From Streptomyces sp. NRRL B-1140 (lineage in GTDB: Bacteria; Actinomycetota; Actinomycetes; Streptomycetales; Streptomycetaceae): 59,950 nucleotides of DNA. Shown in pieces: positions 40,284 to 48,625 of this stretch; positions within the stretch are counted from its first letter, which is position 1, and every line of letters starts with the position of its first letter. The stretch is taken from NCBI RefSeq assembly GCF_001280065.1, contig NZ_LGEA01000109.1, positions 1 to 59,950 on the forward strand, written 5' to 3'. Under the pieces are notes generated by a model. It was not told where the DNA came from and searched no databases. It saw nothing but the letters and a program-made list of their open reading frames with translations. Both the position numbers and the translations under genes were made by a program.

Positions 40284-40769
40284 ATGAGGAAACGGGGAAT
40301 CGTGGCGGCCGGAGCCGCTCTTGCCGGTGGTGTGCCAGTGGCCGCCTGGGGACTGATGGGGCAGCAGAACCACGACGGGCTGCCGGCCAGTGAGCTCGAC
40401 TACGCGTTCCAGCCGTGGGACATCGGGGACGGCGTGGCCGCGGTCGCCGGTGGGCTCGCACTGGTGCTGGTGGTGGCCGGTGCGGCGGTGCTCGTGCGGG
40501 CCTCGCTGCGCGGGGCGATGGACCAGCGGTGGTGGGGGGTGCTCGGGCCGCTGGTGGCACTCGGGCTCATGGCCGGTGTCGGCTGGCGGATCCTGACCGC
40601 GGGGGGCATCGGAGCGAACATCGGGGCCGGGCTGCTGATCATGTTCGGTACGCCGATCGCCGCCGGGCTGCTGATGTGGTCCCTGGCGTGGTCGTTCTGG
40701 CTGGTCACCCAGCGCCACGGGCACGAGGGCGGCGGGGAGTTGGGCGGTTTCGCCTCCCGCGGGATCTAG
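40284..40769 (+). CDS. Small polytopic membrane protein, unknown
   Basis: A 161-residue protein with about four membrane segments: IVAAGAALAGGVPVAAWGLM, VAAVAGGLALVLVVAGAAVLV, VLGPLVALGLMAGVGWRILT and LLIMFGTPIAAGLLMWSLAW. An exposed loop after the first segment has QQNHDGLPASELDYAFQPWD. No family recognised. The ATG at 40284 follows gatcctggctgt, without a clear ribosome site; the open frame continues to 40233. Confidence 0.65.
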   Translation: MRKRGIVAAGAALAGGVPVAAWGLMGQQNHDGLPASELDYAFQPWDIGDGVAAVAGGLALVLVVAGAAVLVRASLRGAMDQRWWGVLGPLVALGLMAGVGWRILTAGGIGANIGAGLLIMFGTPIAAGLLMWSLAWSFWLVTQRHGHEGGGELGGFASRGI

Positions 40770-40896
40770 CACGGCCGGCCGTGGCCGAAACCCCACGGCA
40801 GGCAGGAGCCGGGCGGGGCGACAGCCCCGCGCGGCGGGGAAGTTCCCCTAGGTTGGTGGGCCGGTCCCCCTTCCCCACCCCCCAGGAGGCCCCGCC

Positions 40897-41691
40897 GTGT
40901 CCCACGACAGCCTGCGCGACCGCATCGACACCTCGAAGCCGCACTCGGCCCGCTTCTGGAACTACTTCGTCGGCGGCAAGGACAACTACGAGGTCGACCG
41001 CGAGATCGGCGACCAGATCAAGTCGATCTTCCCGGGGCTCGTGGACGTGGCGGTCACGAGCCGGCGCTTCCTGGGGCGGGCCGTCGCGTACCTGGCCGGT
41101 GAGCAGGGTGTACGGCAGTTCCTTGACGTCGGCACGGGGCTGCCCACCGCCGACAACACGCACGAGGTGGCCCAGCGCGTCGCCCCGGACGCCCGGATCG
41201 TCTACGTCGACAACGACCCCATCGTGCTGGCCCACGCCAACGCGCTGCTCACCAGCACCCCCGAGGGCAGGACCGCGTATCTGGACGCCGACCTGTACGA
41301 CCCGGACGCGGTGCTGAAAGCCGCCGCCGGCACGCTCGATCTGTCCCGGCCGGTCGGCCTGATGATCCTCAACACCCTCGGTCACGTCGCCGAGTACGAG
41401 CGGGCGCGTGAGCTGGTGCGGCAGCTCATGGCCGGGTTGCCGGCCGGCAGCCACCTGGTGATCAGCGACAGCACGGCGACCAGTGAGGGCATGATCGCCG
41501 CGTCGCAGGCGTACAACGCGAGTGGGGCGGTGCCGTATTACGTGCGGCCGGTCGAGGAGATCGCCGGGTTCTTCGAGGGGCTGGAGCTGGTGGAGCCGGG
41601 GGTGGTGAGGGTTCCCGAGTGGCGGCCGGAGGGGGGCGGGGGTGCCGGTGCGGCCGTCGATGCGTATTGCGGGGTGGGGCGTAAGCCGTAG
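40897..41691 (+). CDS. SAM-dependent methyltransferase (Methyltransf_19/DUF574 type)
   Basis: A 264-residue protein from a GTG at 40897 with caggagg before it. It carries the marks of a large actinobacterial family: PHSARFWNYFVGGKDNYEVD near the start, the SAM site QFLDVGTGLPTADNTHEVAQ, IVYVDNDPIVLAHANALL, and VGLMILNTLGHVAE. Streptomyces have many paralogues. Substrates are unknown. Its stop codon is the first base pair of the tandem repeat region that follows. Confidence 0.88.
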   Translation: MSHDSLRDRIDTSKPHSARFWNYFVGGKDNYEVDREIGDQIKSIFPGLVDVAVTSRRFLGRAVAYLAGEQGVRQFLDVGTGLPTADNTHEVAQRVAPDARIVYVDNDPIVLAHANALLTSTPEGRTAYLDADLYDPDAVLKAAAGTLDLSRPVGLMILNTLGHVAEYERARELVRQLMAGLPAGSHLVISDSTATSEGMIAASQAYNASGAVPYYVRPVEEIAGFFEGLELVEPGVVRVPEWRPEGGGGAGAAVDAYCGVGRKP

Positions 41692-41979
41692 GTTCGCGTC
41701 GTCGTCCGGTGCCGCGCCGTGGGGGCTTGTCGCGCAGTTCCCCGCGCCCCTGGGTGGGAGCGGTGGCGTTCGTCGGTCGGTCAGGGTGGGGCCTGATCCG
41801 TAGGTTCGCGTCGTCGTCCGGTGCCGCGCCGTGGGGGCCGGTCGCGCAGTTCCCCGCGCCCCTGGGTGGGAGCGGTGGCGTTCGTCGGTCGGTCAGGGTG
41901 GGGCCTGAGCCGTAGGTTCGCGTCGTCGTCCGGTGCCGCGCCGTGGGGGCCGGTCGCGCAGTTCCCCGCACCCCTGGTG
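41691..41979. repeat. Tandem repeat, 112-bp period, 2.6 copies
   Basis: The unit starts ggttcgcgtcgtcgtccggt and returns at 41803 and 41915, an exact 112-bp period, with the last copy cut short near 41979. Each copy contains cgcgcagttccccgcgcccc, a sequence scattered between genes in many Streptomyces. Copies differ by a few bases only (gggggcttgt/gggggccggt; gcctgatccg/gcctgagccg), so the amplification is recent. It fills the gap between the methyltransferase and nucleotidyltransferase genes; a CTG/CAG-free hairpin is possible in each unit. Confidence 0.92.
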
Positions 41980-42040
41980 TTTGTCACCCGTCCGGGCCGG
42001 TCGTCTCAGCCTTTCGCCTCGGTCACGCGATAATCAGGGC

Positions 42041-42736
42041 ATGCCCGCCCCTCCCCACGTCGCCGAGTCCGTCTCCGAGCCCGTCGGGCGGCTGCTCGGG
42101 GATCTGGTGGCCGTGGGTGAGGACTACTCGCTCGTTCTCGCCGGGAGCTGCGCCGTGCTGGCGCACGGGCTGGTGGAGCGGGCCGGGCGGGATCTGGACG
42201 TGGCCACCGAGCACCCGGCCGCGACGGAGGTCATCGCGGACGCCGTCCGGAGCGGACTGGTCGGACGCGGCTGGCTGGTGCAGACCCTGGAGGCCGGGCC
42301 GTTGTCCGCCCAGTTCCTCGTGACCGACGCGCCGAGCGGCGTCGAGTGCGAGGTCGCCCTGCGCAAGGAGGTGCTGTGGCGGCCGCCCGTGGCGACGGAG
42401 CTCGGGCCGGCGCTCGCCCTCGACGACCTCGCCGGCACCCGGGTGCGGGACCTGGCCGACCGCGGGCTCGCGCGCGACCTCGTCGACGTGCACGCCGCCT
42501 CGGCCCGCTGGAGCCACCCCGAACTCGAGGAGCTGGGCCGCCGTCACGCTCCCGACACCTTCGACCTCACCGACCTCCAGGCCCGGCTGACCGGCACGGA
42601 CTGGCTCGACGACAGGGCGTTCACCGTCCACGGCGTCGACGCCGCCGCCGTCGCCGGGCTGCGCCGCTGGGCCCAGGAGTGGGCCGACGACATCGCCGAA
42701 CGCCTCATCGAGGGCGAGGCCCCGGACGAGGAGTGA
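42041..42736 (+). CDS. AbiEii-like nucleotidyltransferase
   Basis: A 231-residue protein. The nucleotidyltransferase motif is LVLAGSCAVLAHGLVERAGR followed by DLDVATEHP, i.e. GS...G...R-x-DLD with the paired Asp that bind metal; a third acidic position is in GVECEVALRKEV. The C-terminal half is helical. This is the fold of the AbiEii/MenT toxin group, which modifies tRNA or other targets, but members without an antitoxin are also common as housekeeping enzymes. No AbiEi-type antitoxin lies next to it. The ATG at 42041 is used; the frame is open upstream through the repeat. Confidence 0.7.
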   Translation: MPAPPHVAESVSEPVGRLLGDLVAVGEDYSLVLAGSCAVLAHGLVERAGRDLDVATEHPAATEVIADAVRSGLVGRGWLVQTLEAGPLSAQFLVTDAPSGVECEVALRKEVLWRPPVATELGPALALDDLAGTRVRDLADRGLARDLVDVHAASARWSHPELEELGRRHAPDTFDLTDLQARLTGTDWLDDRAFTVHGVDAAAVAGLRRWAQEWADDIAERLIEGEAPDEE

Positions 42737-42780
42737 CCCGCAGCCCCGCACGGCGACCTACCGGTCGGTACCCTGACCCG

Positions 42781-43260
42781 ATGGGGAACGGGGCAGCCGG
42801 GCAGGTGGGGGTCGTCGCCGCGCTGGTACGCACGGCGTTCCTGGTCGACGGTGTGTACGCGGAGGCCGGGCGGGCGTACGGACTGACGCCCCAGCAGGGG
42901 AAGTTGTTGTGTGTGCTGCTGGAACGGCCCTACGGCATGAGCGAGTTGGGCGAGACGCTCGGGCTCGCGAAGTCGAGTCTGACCGGGCTGGTGGACCGGA
43001 CGGTACGCCGGGGACTGGTGCGGCGGGAGGCCGACCCGCGCGACGGTCGGGCCGTGCGGGTAGGGCTGACGGACGAAGGCACCGCGCTCGCCGGGAAGTT
43101 CCACGCCGAGACCTGCCGCCGTGTGGAGGCCCTGCCGTCCGGGCTGAGCGGCGCCGAGCGGGACCGGCTGGCCGTCCTGCTGTCACGGGTCGTGGTGGAC
43201 AACGAGGTCCCCGAAGTGTTCGCGGAGGCCACCATGGCCCCGGCCCCCGGCGGCGGCTAG
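42781..43260 (+). CDS. MarR family transcriptional regulator
   Basis: A 159-residue winged-helix protein: YGLTPQQGKLLCVLLERPYG, SELGETLGLAKSSLTGLVDR (recognition helix), RGLVRREADPRDGRAVRVGL (wing with DPRDGR) and helical flanks. It binds DNA as a dimer and is typically released by a phenolic or drug. Its TAG and the stop of the convergent MFS gene share a CTAG (43257-43260). It may control that transporter. Confidence 0.93.
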   Translation: MGNGAAGQVGVVAALVRTAFLVDGVYAEAGRAYGLTPQQGKLLCVLLERPYGMSELGETLGLAKSSLTGLVDRTVRRGLVRREADPRDGRAVRVGLTDEGTALAGKFHAETCRRVEALPSGLSGAERDRLAVLLSRVVVDNEVPEVFAEATMAPAPGGG

Positions 43261-44462
43261 CGGATCCCCTCCCCGGCCGGCCGGCCGGCCTCCACCGTCT
43301 TGCGCTCCTCCCGTTTTCCCGCGCCCATCAGCAGCAAGGTCACCCCCGCCGAAGCCACGGCCATCGCCGTCATCGCCGCAGCGGGGGAGGTGAGTTGGGC
43401 CACCGATCCCGCGAGGGCCGCCGCCACCCCCTGCATCGTGAGCATCCCCGCCGAGTGCAGGCCCAGGGCGTGTCCCGTGAGCCCGTCGGGCGTGAGGGCC
43501 ACCAGGTGCTCCTGCTGCACGAGGCTCGCGCCGAACCCCACGGAGGCCAGCGTGACCGCGGCTGCCGCGAGCGGCAGCGCCGGGTGCAGGAGGAACGGCA
43601 CGTAGGGGACGGCCAGAAGCAGCAGGAGCGGGAAGCCCAAGCGGTGGCGAAGGCGCGGTGGGAGCACCCGGCCGACCAGCACGTCCCCGGCGAGCATGCC
43701 CAGCGCGGCGCAGGCGAAGAGGGTGCCGGCGGAGCCGGGGTCGTAGGAGACGTAGAGGGATTCGCAGCCGACGATCAGGCCGTTGGGGATCCACAGGGCC
43801 AGATAGATCCGGCGGCGCGGCGGGGAGGACCAGAGCAGCGCGTTGGCGCGCCAGGTCGCCGCCGCCGAGGGGCGGCCCGCGGTACGGGGCGGGCGGCGGG
43901 TCAGGCCGAGGCGGACGACGGCGGCCGCCAGGACGTACAGGCCGGCCGCCGCCAGCAGCGACAGCCGTGGGGACAGCAGGGCCACGAGGGCGCCGCCGGC
44001 GGCGTAACCGGCGATCTGCATCAGGCCGCTCATCATGTTGAACACCGAGCGGCCGAGCAGATAGCCGTCCTTGGAAACGATCTCGTTGAGCAGGCCCCAG
44101 CGCACTCCCCCGCCCACCGACTCCACCAGCCCCTTGGCGAAGACGAGCGCGAAGACCGTCCAGACGGGCAGGCCGGGCAGGGCCAGGGCGGCGGTGGCCG
44201 CGGCGAAGAGCAGGGGCAGGGCCGTCAGGGCCGCGCGCGGGGGCATCCGGTCGGCGGCGGAGAGCAGGAACGTCGCGCCCAGCACCTGCACCAGTGACGA
44301 GCCGAACATGCTCACCGCGGACAGCAGCGGTGATGCGGTCGCCCGGTACACCAGGACGCCCAGGGCGAGTCCGCCCATGGTCTGGGCGACCGTCTGCGCC
44401 GACGCGGCCAGGAAGAACGGGCTGAACTCGGGGGTGCGGAACAGATCGCGGTAGCTGCGCAT
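43257..44462 (-). CDS. MFS transporter
   Basis: A 401-residue permease with about 12 membrane helices, e.g. FLAASAQTVAQTMGGLALGV, SGLMQIAGYAAGGALVALL and LTMQGVAAALAGSVAQLTSP. The major facilitator loop after helix 2 is reduced to LLSAADRMPPRAAL. Drug-export type is likely but not provable. It starts at the ATG at 44462, divergent from an ArsR-type regulator with a palindrome between them that probably controls both. Confidence 0.9.
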   Translation of the reverse strand: MRSYRDLFRTPEFSPFFLAASAQTVAQTMGGLALGVLVYRATASPLLSAVSMFGSSLVQVLGATFLLSAADRMPPRAALTALPLLFAAATAALALPGLPVWTVFALVFAKGLVESVGGGVRWGLLNEIVSKDGYLLGRSVFNMMSGLMQIAGYAAGGALVALLSPRLSLLAAAGLYVLAAAVVRLGLTRRPPRTAGRPSAAATWRANALLWSSPPRRRIYLALWIPNGLIVGCESLYVSYDPGSAGTLFACAALGMLAGDVLVGRVLPPRLRHRLGFPLLLLLAVPYVPFLLHPALPLAAAAVTLASVGFGASLVQQEHLVALTPDGLTGHALGLHSAGMLTMQGVAAALAGSVAQLTSPAAAMTAMAVASAGVTLLLMGAGKREERKTVEAGRPAGEGIR

Positions 44463-44499
44463 ACGCGGAGTCTTCGACGCCCCCGTGCGCGTGGATATT

Positions 44500-44519
44500 G
44501 TTTCGCGCAGACGCGAAAC
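44500..44519. promoter_or_regulatory. Palindromic operator between MFS and ArsR-type genes
   Basis: GTTTCGCG (44500-44507) and CGCGAAAC (44512-44519) flank caga, a perfect 8-bp inverted repeat, in the 88-bp gap of a divergent gene pair. tattgt just before it may be a -10. Placement suits repression of both promoters by the wHTH protein at 44551. Confidence 0.8.
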
Positions 44520-44550
44520 CTCGTGCAGGGGGCCGGCGGAAGGGGGGCCT

Positions 44551-45543
44551 GTGGGCTGGTGGGAGGTCAACGCCGACACCCTGGCGGGGAGCCGGTTCGT
44601 CATCTCGCCGTTCGCCGAGGCCTTCGCGAGTCTGCGGCTGCTGAAGACGGCCGAGGCGGCGCATCCCGGCGAGCGGCGGTGGCTCGACGCCCATCTGCCG
44701 GCCTATCGGCGGCGGCTGGCCGGCGACCCGGTGACCGCGGAGCTGATCCGTGCCGGGATCGGGCGCGAGTGGACGGCGGACTTCCTCTCCCCCACCCCGC
44801 GTGACGGTGAGTCCTTCGAGCAGGGCGTCGCGCGGGTGCGGGCGGCGGACCCGGACGCGGCCCGCGCCGACCTCACCGTCTCCTCGGACGGCCCGGTCCC
44901 GGCCCTGCTGCACCGGGGCGATCTTCCCGAGCGCGCCGCGGACCTCCTGACGTACGTCTGGACGACGGCCGTGCTGCCGTACTGGCCGCACCGCCGACGC
45001 GTCCTCGAAGCCGATGTGGTCGCCCGGACCGCGCAGGTCAGCCGGGGCGGCTGGGCGAGTGCGCTGGACACGCTGCGGCCGGGGACGCAGTGGCTCGGGG
45101 AGAACCGGCTCCAGGTGAACGCGCGCGCGTACCCGCCGCGCGAGCTGTCCGGCGCCGAGCTGGTGTTCGTGCCCATCACGACGCAGCGCATCGGCTGGGT
45201 CGCCTGGGAGGGCACGGACCGGTACGCGCTGGTCTACCCGTGTGCCGGGGCTCTCGCCGACCCGGGCGGCAGGCCCGTGCCCACGAGCCTCGGCGCGCTG
45301 CTCGGCACCGCCCGCGCCGGGGTGCTGGTCCGGCTCGGCTCACCGCTGAGCACCAGCCAGCTGGTCGCCGTGACGGGACAGGGCCTCGGCTCGGTCGGCC
45401 GCCATCTGCGGGTGCTGCTGGACGCCGGTCTCGTGGAGCGGCGGCGGGCCGGCCGGTCGGTGCTGTACTCGCGGACGGCGGCGGGGCAGGTGCTGGTGGA
45501 GGCCGGCGAGGCCGGGAACCGGCCCGGCGCCCGCCGGAGCTAG
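44551..45543 (+). CDS. ArsR-like winged-helix regulator with large N-terminal domain
   Basis: A 330-residue protein from the GTG at 44551 with ggaagggggg upstream. The first 230 residues are an actinobacterial domain of unknown role (RFVISPFAEAFASLRLLKTA). The C-terminal 80 residues form the DNA-binding part: LLGTARAGVLVRLGSPLSTS, QLVAVTGQGLGSVGRHLRVL, LDAGLVERRRAGRSVLYSRT, the ArsR pattern. Such proteins repress a neighbouring transporter; the divergent MFS gene and palindrome fit this. Confidence 0.85.
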   Translation: MGWWEVNADTLAGSRFVISPFAEAFASLRLLKTAEAAHPGERRWLDAHLPAYRRRLAGDPVTAELIRAGIGREWTADFLSPTPRDGESFEQGVARVRAADPDAARADLTVSSDGPVPALLHRGDLPERAADLLTYVWTTAVLPYWPHRRRVLEADVVARTAQVSRGGWASALDTLRPGTQWLGENRLQVNARAYPPRELSGAELVFVPITTQRIGWVAWEGTDRYALVYPCAGALADPGGRPVPTSLGALLGTARAGVLVRLGSPLSTSQLVAVTGQGLGSVGRHLRVLLDAGLVERRRAGRSVLYSRTAAGQVLVEAGEAGNRPGARRS

Positions 45544-45552
45544 CATCCGCTC

Positions 45553-46056
45553 ATGACGACCAACAACGGTTCCTCTCCCCTCGACGTCGAGATCGGTGCG
45601 CTGCAGGGCGGTTCCGCCGACCTGTCCCAGTACGCGGGCAAGGCGGTGCTCGTGGTGAACGTCGCCTCCAAGTGCGGCCTGACCCCGCAGTACACGGGCC
45701 TGGAGAAGCTTCACGAGCAGTACGCGGCGCGCGGCTTCACCGTCCTCGGCGTGCCCTGCAACCAGTTCCTCGGGCAGGAGCCCGGCAGCGCCGACGAGAT
45801 CGCCGAGTTCTGCTCGGCGACCTACGGTGTGACCTTCCCGATGACCGAGAAGGTCGAGGTGAACGGCGAGGGGCGGCATCCGCTGTACGACCGCCTGACC
45901 GGCTTCGCCGACGCCGAGGGCCACAGCGGGGACATCCGCTGGAACTTCGAGAAGTTCCTCATCGGCCGGGACGGCGGCGTGCTGGCCCGCTTCTCGCCGC
46001 AGACCGAGCCGGACGCGCCTGAGGTCGTGGCGGCCATCGAGGCCCAGCTGGCCTGA
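45553..46056 (+). CDS. Glutathione peroxidase family protein (thiol peroxidase)
   Basis: A 167-residue thioredoxin-fold peroxidase: LVVNVASKCGLTPQYTGLEK with the peroxidatic Cys, VPCNQFLGQEPGS with Gln, and WNFEKFLI with Trp. The residue that is selenocysteine in animals is Cys here. In actinomycetes lacking glutathione these enzymes use thioredoxin or mycothiol. It reduces hydroperoxides in the cytoplasm. It is 9 bp after the ArsR-type gene, probably co-transcribed. Confidence 0.95.
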   Translation: MTTNNGSSPLDVEIGALQGGSADLSQYAGKAVLVVNVASKCGLTPQYTGLEKLHEQYAARGFTVLGVPCNQFLGQEPGSADEIAEFCSATYGVTFPMTEKVEVNGEGRHPLYDRLTGFADAEGHSGDIRWNFEKFLIGRDGGVLARFSPQTEPDAPEVVAAIEAQLA

Positions 46057-46133
46057 AGCCGGGCCCGCGGCGCGTTGACCTTCCCCCTGGGTCAGGCCCG
46101 AGTGTCCTCCTCGTCGGGCGGAGGAGCCGCCCG

Positions 46134-47012
46134 GTGACGGAGGATGCCGTGGTGGACGGACCGGACCAGGAACTGCTCACCATCGGGGCGTTCGCCGCAC
46201 GCGCCCGCCTGTCGGCGAAGGCCCTGCGGCTGTACGACCGGCTGGGCCTGCTGGCCCCGGCGCACGTCGACGAGGCCAGCGGCTACCGCTACTACCGCGC
46301 CGGCCAGGTCGAACAGGCCCGGCTCGTGGCGATGCTGCGGCAGCTGGACATGCCGCTCGCCCGGATCGCCGAGGTGGTCGGCGCGGGCGACGGGCCCGCG
46401 GCGGCCGGGCTGCTCGGTGCCTACTGGGCGGACGTCGAGGCGCGGGTGGCGGGGCAGCGGACGCTCGCCGAGTACCTCCGTGGACGACTGTCGGGGAGGA
46501 GCTCCGAGATGTACGGGAAGTTCACGGTCGAGACGGTGGAGGTGCCCGCCCAGGTGGTGATCTCCGAGAAGCGGCACACGCTGGCGGACGAGCTGCCGGC
46601 GTGGATCGGGGCGGCGCTGGGCCGGCTGGAGGAGGCGGCCCGGGAGTGCGGGGGCATGGCCGGGGTGCCGTACGTCGCCTACCACGCGGAGGTGTCCATG
46701 GAGAGCGACGGCCCCGCCGAGGCGTGTGTGCCGGTGGCCGACGAGGCGGCGGCCCGGGCCTGGGCGGAGCGGCGCGGCCGGGCGTGGGAGACGGCGGTGC
46801 GGGTGGAGCCGGCCCGGCGGCTGGCGTACACCAGGATCACCAAGGCGCAGGTGGCACACCCGCAGATCCTGGCGGCCTTCGAGGCGGTGGAGGAGTGGAT
46901 GGCGGCGCGGGGGCTGACGGCGACCGGGCCCTGCCGGGAGCTGTACTTCGCCGACTGGGAGGCGTCGGGGCCCGGGGACCCGGTGTGTGATGTGGCGTTC
47001 CCGGTGAGCTGA
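46134..47012 (+). CDS. MerR family regulator with GyrI-like effector domain
   Basis: A 292-residue protein from a GTG at 46134 with gcggaggag before it. MerR head: LLTIGAFAARARLSAKALRL, YDRLGLLAPAHVDEASGYRY, RQLDMPLARIAEVVG. The C-terminal 150 residues (VETVEVPAQVVISEKRHTL, then EACVPVADEAAARAW and RLAYTRITKAQV) are a GyrI-like drug-binding domain as in BmrR and TipA relatives. It should activate a promoter after binding a cationic or amphiphilic compound; the target is not evident. Confidence 0.92.
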   Translation: MTEDAVVDGPDQELLTIGAFAARARLSAKALRLYDRLGLLAPAHVDEASGYRYYRAGQVEQARLVAMLRQLDMPLARIAEVVGAGDGPAAAGLLGAYWADVEARVAGQRTLAEYLRGRLSGRSSEMYGKFTVETVEVPAQVVISEKRHTLADELPAWIGAALGRLEEAARECGGMAGVPYVAYHAEVSMESDGPAEACVPVADEAAARAWAERRGRAWETAVRVEPARRLAYTRITKAQVAHPQILAAFEAVEEWMAARGLTATGPCRELYFADWEASGPGDPVCDVAFPVS

Positions 47013-47043
47013 TCTCCCTCTTCGGGACATCCGGGCACAAGCG

Positions 47044-47085
47044 GAGCCCTCTCGGCTAGGACGGCGATGCTGGTCGAGAGGGCTC
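47044..47085. terminator. Bidirectional terminator hairpin
   Basis: GAGCCCTCTCG (47044-47054) pairs with CGAGAGGGCTC (47075-47085) across a 20-base loop, in the gap between the convergent MerR and DUF397 genes. Confidence 0.65.
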
Positions 47086-47120
47086 TGGCGGTGGTGCTTG
47101 TGGTGCTGCCGATCGCGGGG

Positions 47121-47312
47121 TCAGGCCTTGACCGAGGCCACGAAGGCGTTCCACGCGTCGGCGGGAAACGCGAGCTTGGGGCCCTCGGGGACCTTGGTGT
47201 CCCCGAGCTCCAGGGCCTCGTCGACGGTCGACCTGACCATCACGCACGCGCCGTTGTTGTTGGTGTAGGAGGAGGTCGTCCACGTTTCCGTGGCGCCCAG
47301 ACGAATGGCCAT
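47121..47312 (-). CDS. DUF397 domain protein
   Basis: A 63-residue protein with the DUF397 pattern: TWTTSSYTNNNGACVMVRST, then an LGDTKVPEGP turn and FPADAWNAFVASVKA at the end. DUF397 proteins nearly always sit next to an XRE/DUF5753 regulator, as here, and bind or inhibit it; the Scr1-Scr2-like pairs behave as antitoxin-toxin or anti-regulator partners, for example in the WhiJ/BldB-type developmental systems. Confidence 0.92.
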   Translation of the reverse strand: MAIRLGATETWTTSSYTNNNGACVMVRSTVDEALELGDTKVPEGPKLAFPADAWNAFVASVKA

Positions 47313-47337
47313 GTTCGCTCCGTTGCGAGTTGCGTTT

Positions 47338-47364
47338 ACGCCAACCTGTGCTGGTGGTTGGCGT
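47338..47364. promoter_or_regulatory. Inverted repeat upstream of DUF397 gene
   Basis: ACGCCAACC (47338-47346) and GGTTGGCGT (47356-47364) flank nine bases, 26 bp upstream of the DUF397 start. It may be the operator of the adjacent XRE regulator. Confidence 0.5.
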
Positions 47365-47508
47365 GATCGACGCTACTCGCCGGCCTCCTCGTTCGGCGCA
47401 GTCATTCACTCGACCGGATGGCATATTCCAGGGGAGTCTTCCAGCGGGCATGTCAGGGGTGTAACATCCCGCGCTTTGCCCGACGGAAGGTCATCCTCCG
47501 GCCCCGTC

Positions 47509-48366
47509 TCAGCGCGCGTACTCCTTCGCCACGCGCTCGATGAGCTGCCGGGACTGGTCCACGTTCAGCGACTGGGCGCGCAGGTGCTCGTACATCACCG
47601 TGTACTTCTGCACGTCCAGCGGCTTCTCCAGGTACAGGTCGCTGGTCACGCCCTCGATGTAGACGACGCTCGAGTCGGCCGCGTCCGCGAACTCCAGGAT
47701 CGAGTACTGGCCGTTGATGCCCGCGTGCGCGCCGACCTCGAACGGCAGGACCTGCACGGTGATGTGGGGCAGCTGCGACATCTCGATGAGGTGCTCCAGC
47801 TGTTCGCGCATCACCGGCCGGCTGCCGACGACCCGGTGCAGGGACGCCTCGTCCAGGACCACCCACAGCCGCAGCGGTTCGGTCTCGGCGGTGATCCGGC
47901 CCTGCCGTCGCAGCCGCACCTCGACGCGCTTGTCGTTGTCGGCCTCCGACGCCTCGGGCGAGCCGCCGCGGATGATGGCCTCGGCGTACGCGCGGGTCTG
48001 CAACAGGCCGGTGATGATCTGGGGTTCGTAGACCCGCAGCGACTCGGCGTCCGTCTCCAGGCCGATGTAGACGCTGTACGGGATGTCCCCGAAGGCGTGC
48101 CACCAGCCCTGCTGCCGGGAGTCCTTGGCCATCTGCATCAGCGAGTCGACGATGCGCTGGTCCTCCACCTCGTAGACTCCGCACAGGTCGCGGACGTCGC
48201 GCTGGCTGATGCTGCGCCGGCCGTTCTCCAGCCGGCTGATCTTGGACTGCGACACCAGCAGCCGCTCCGCCACCTCTTCGGCCGTCATGCCCTTGAGCTC
48301 GCGGAGCCTGCGGAGCTCCTGGCCCAGCCGGCGCCGCCTGACGGTGGGATTGACATTGGACGCCAC
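47509..48366 (-). CDS. XRE family regulator with DUF5753 (Scr1-type)
   Basis: A 285-residue protein. The N-terminal helix-turn-helix is LGQELRRLRELKGMTAEEVA, ERLLVSQSKISRLENGRRSI. The rest is DUF5753: IPYSVYIGLETDAESLRVYE, PQIITGLLQTRAYAEAIIRG, VVLDEASLHRVVGSRPVMRE and QVLPFEVGAHAGINGQYSIL. It is followed on the same strand by the DUF397 gene, the usual pair. Streptomyces have dozens, many with morphological effects. Confidence 0.95.
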   Translation of the reverse strand: MASNVNPTVRRRRLGQELRRLRELKGMTAEEVAERLLVSQSKISRLENGRRSISQRDVRDLCGVYEVEDQRIVDSLMQMAKDSRQQGWWHAFGDIPYSVYIGLETDAESLRVYEPQIITGLLQTRAYAEAIIRGGSPEASEADNDKRVEVRLRRQGRITAETEPLRLWVVLDEASLHRVVGSRPVMREQLEHLIEMSQLPHITVQVLPFEVGAHAGINGQYSILEFADAADSSVVYIEGVTSDLYLEKPLDVQKYTVMYEHLRAQSLNVDQSRQLIERVAKEYAR

Positions 48367-48503
48367 GGGACGTGCACCTCCGGCTGCGTGCCTCTACTTT
48401 GCGTGTCTGCTGTTGAGCAGACTGCCACCAAGGTGCTTACTACCGCTGGGAAACGGTGGATATGCGACGGGTACACGCCAGTTCGGGCATCGTGCACGGC
48501 ACG

Positions 48504-48547
48504 CCGAGCGGGGCGGAGAGAGTGTGCGCTCTCTCCGCCCCGCTCGG
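48504..48547 (-). terminator. Strong terminator of the GPP34 gene
   Basis: A perfect 19-bp stem, ccgagcggggcggagagag (48504-48522) and its complement at 48529-48547, around a 6-base loop tgtgcg. It lies 80 bp after the leftward GPP34 gene and before the XRE gene's promoter. Confidence 0.85.
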
Positions 48548-48625
48548 ACAGCGGCTCCCGTGACCGGGTTCGTGGGTCCCGTGATGCGTGCCGGTCGTAG
48601 GTCGTGCGGGCGCGGCGCGCGCGGC

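Noticed and set aside
41691..41979. CRISPR array
   Set aside because: The unit repeats as a whole with no variable spacers, and no cas genes are present.
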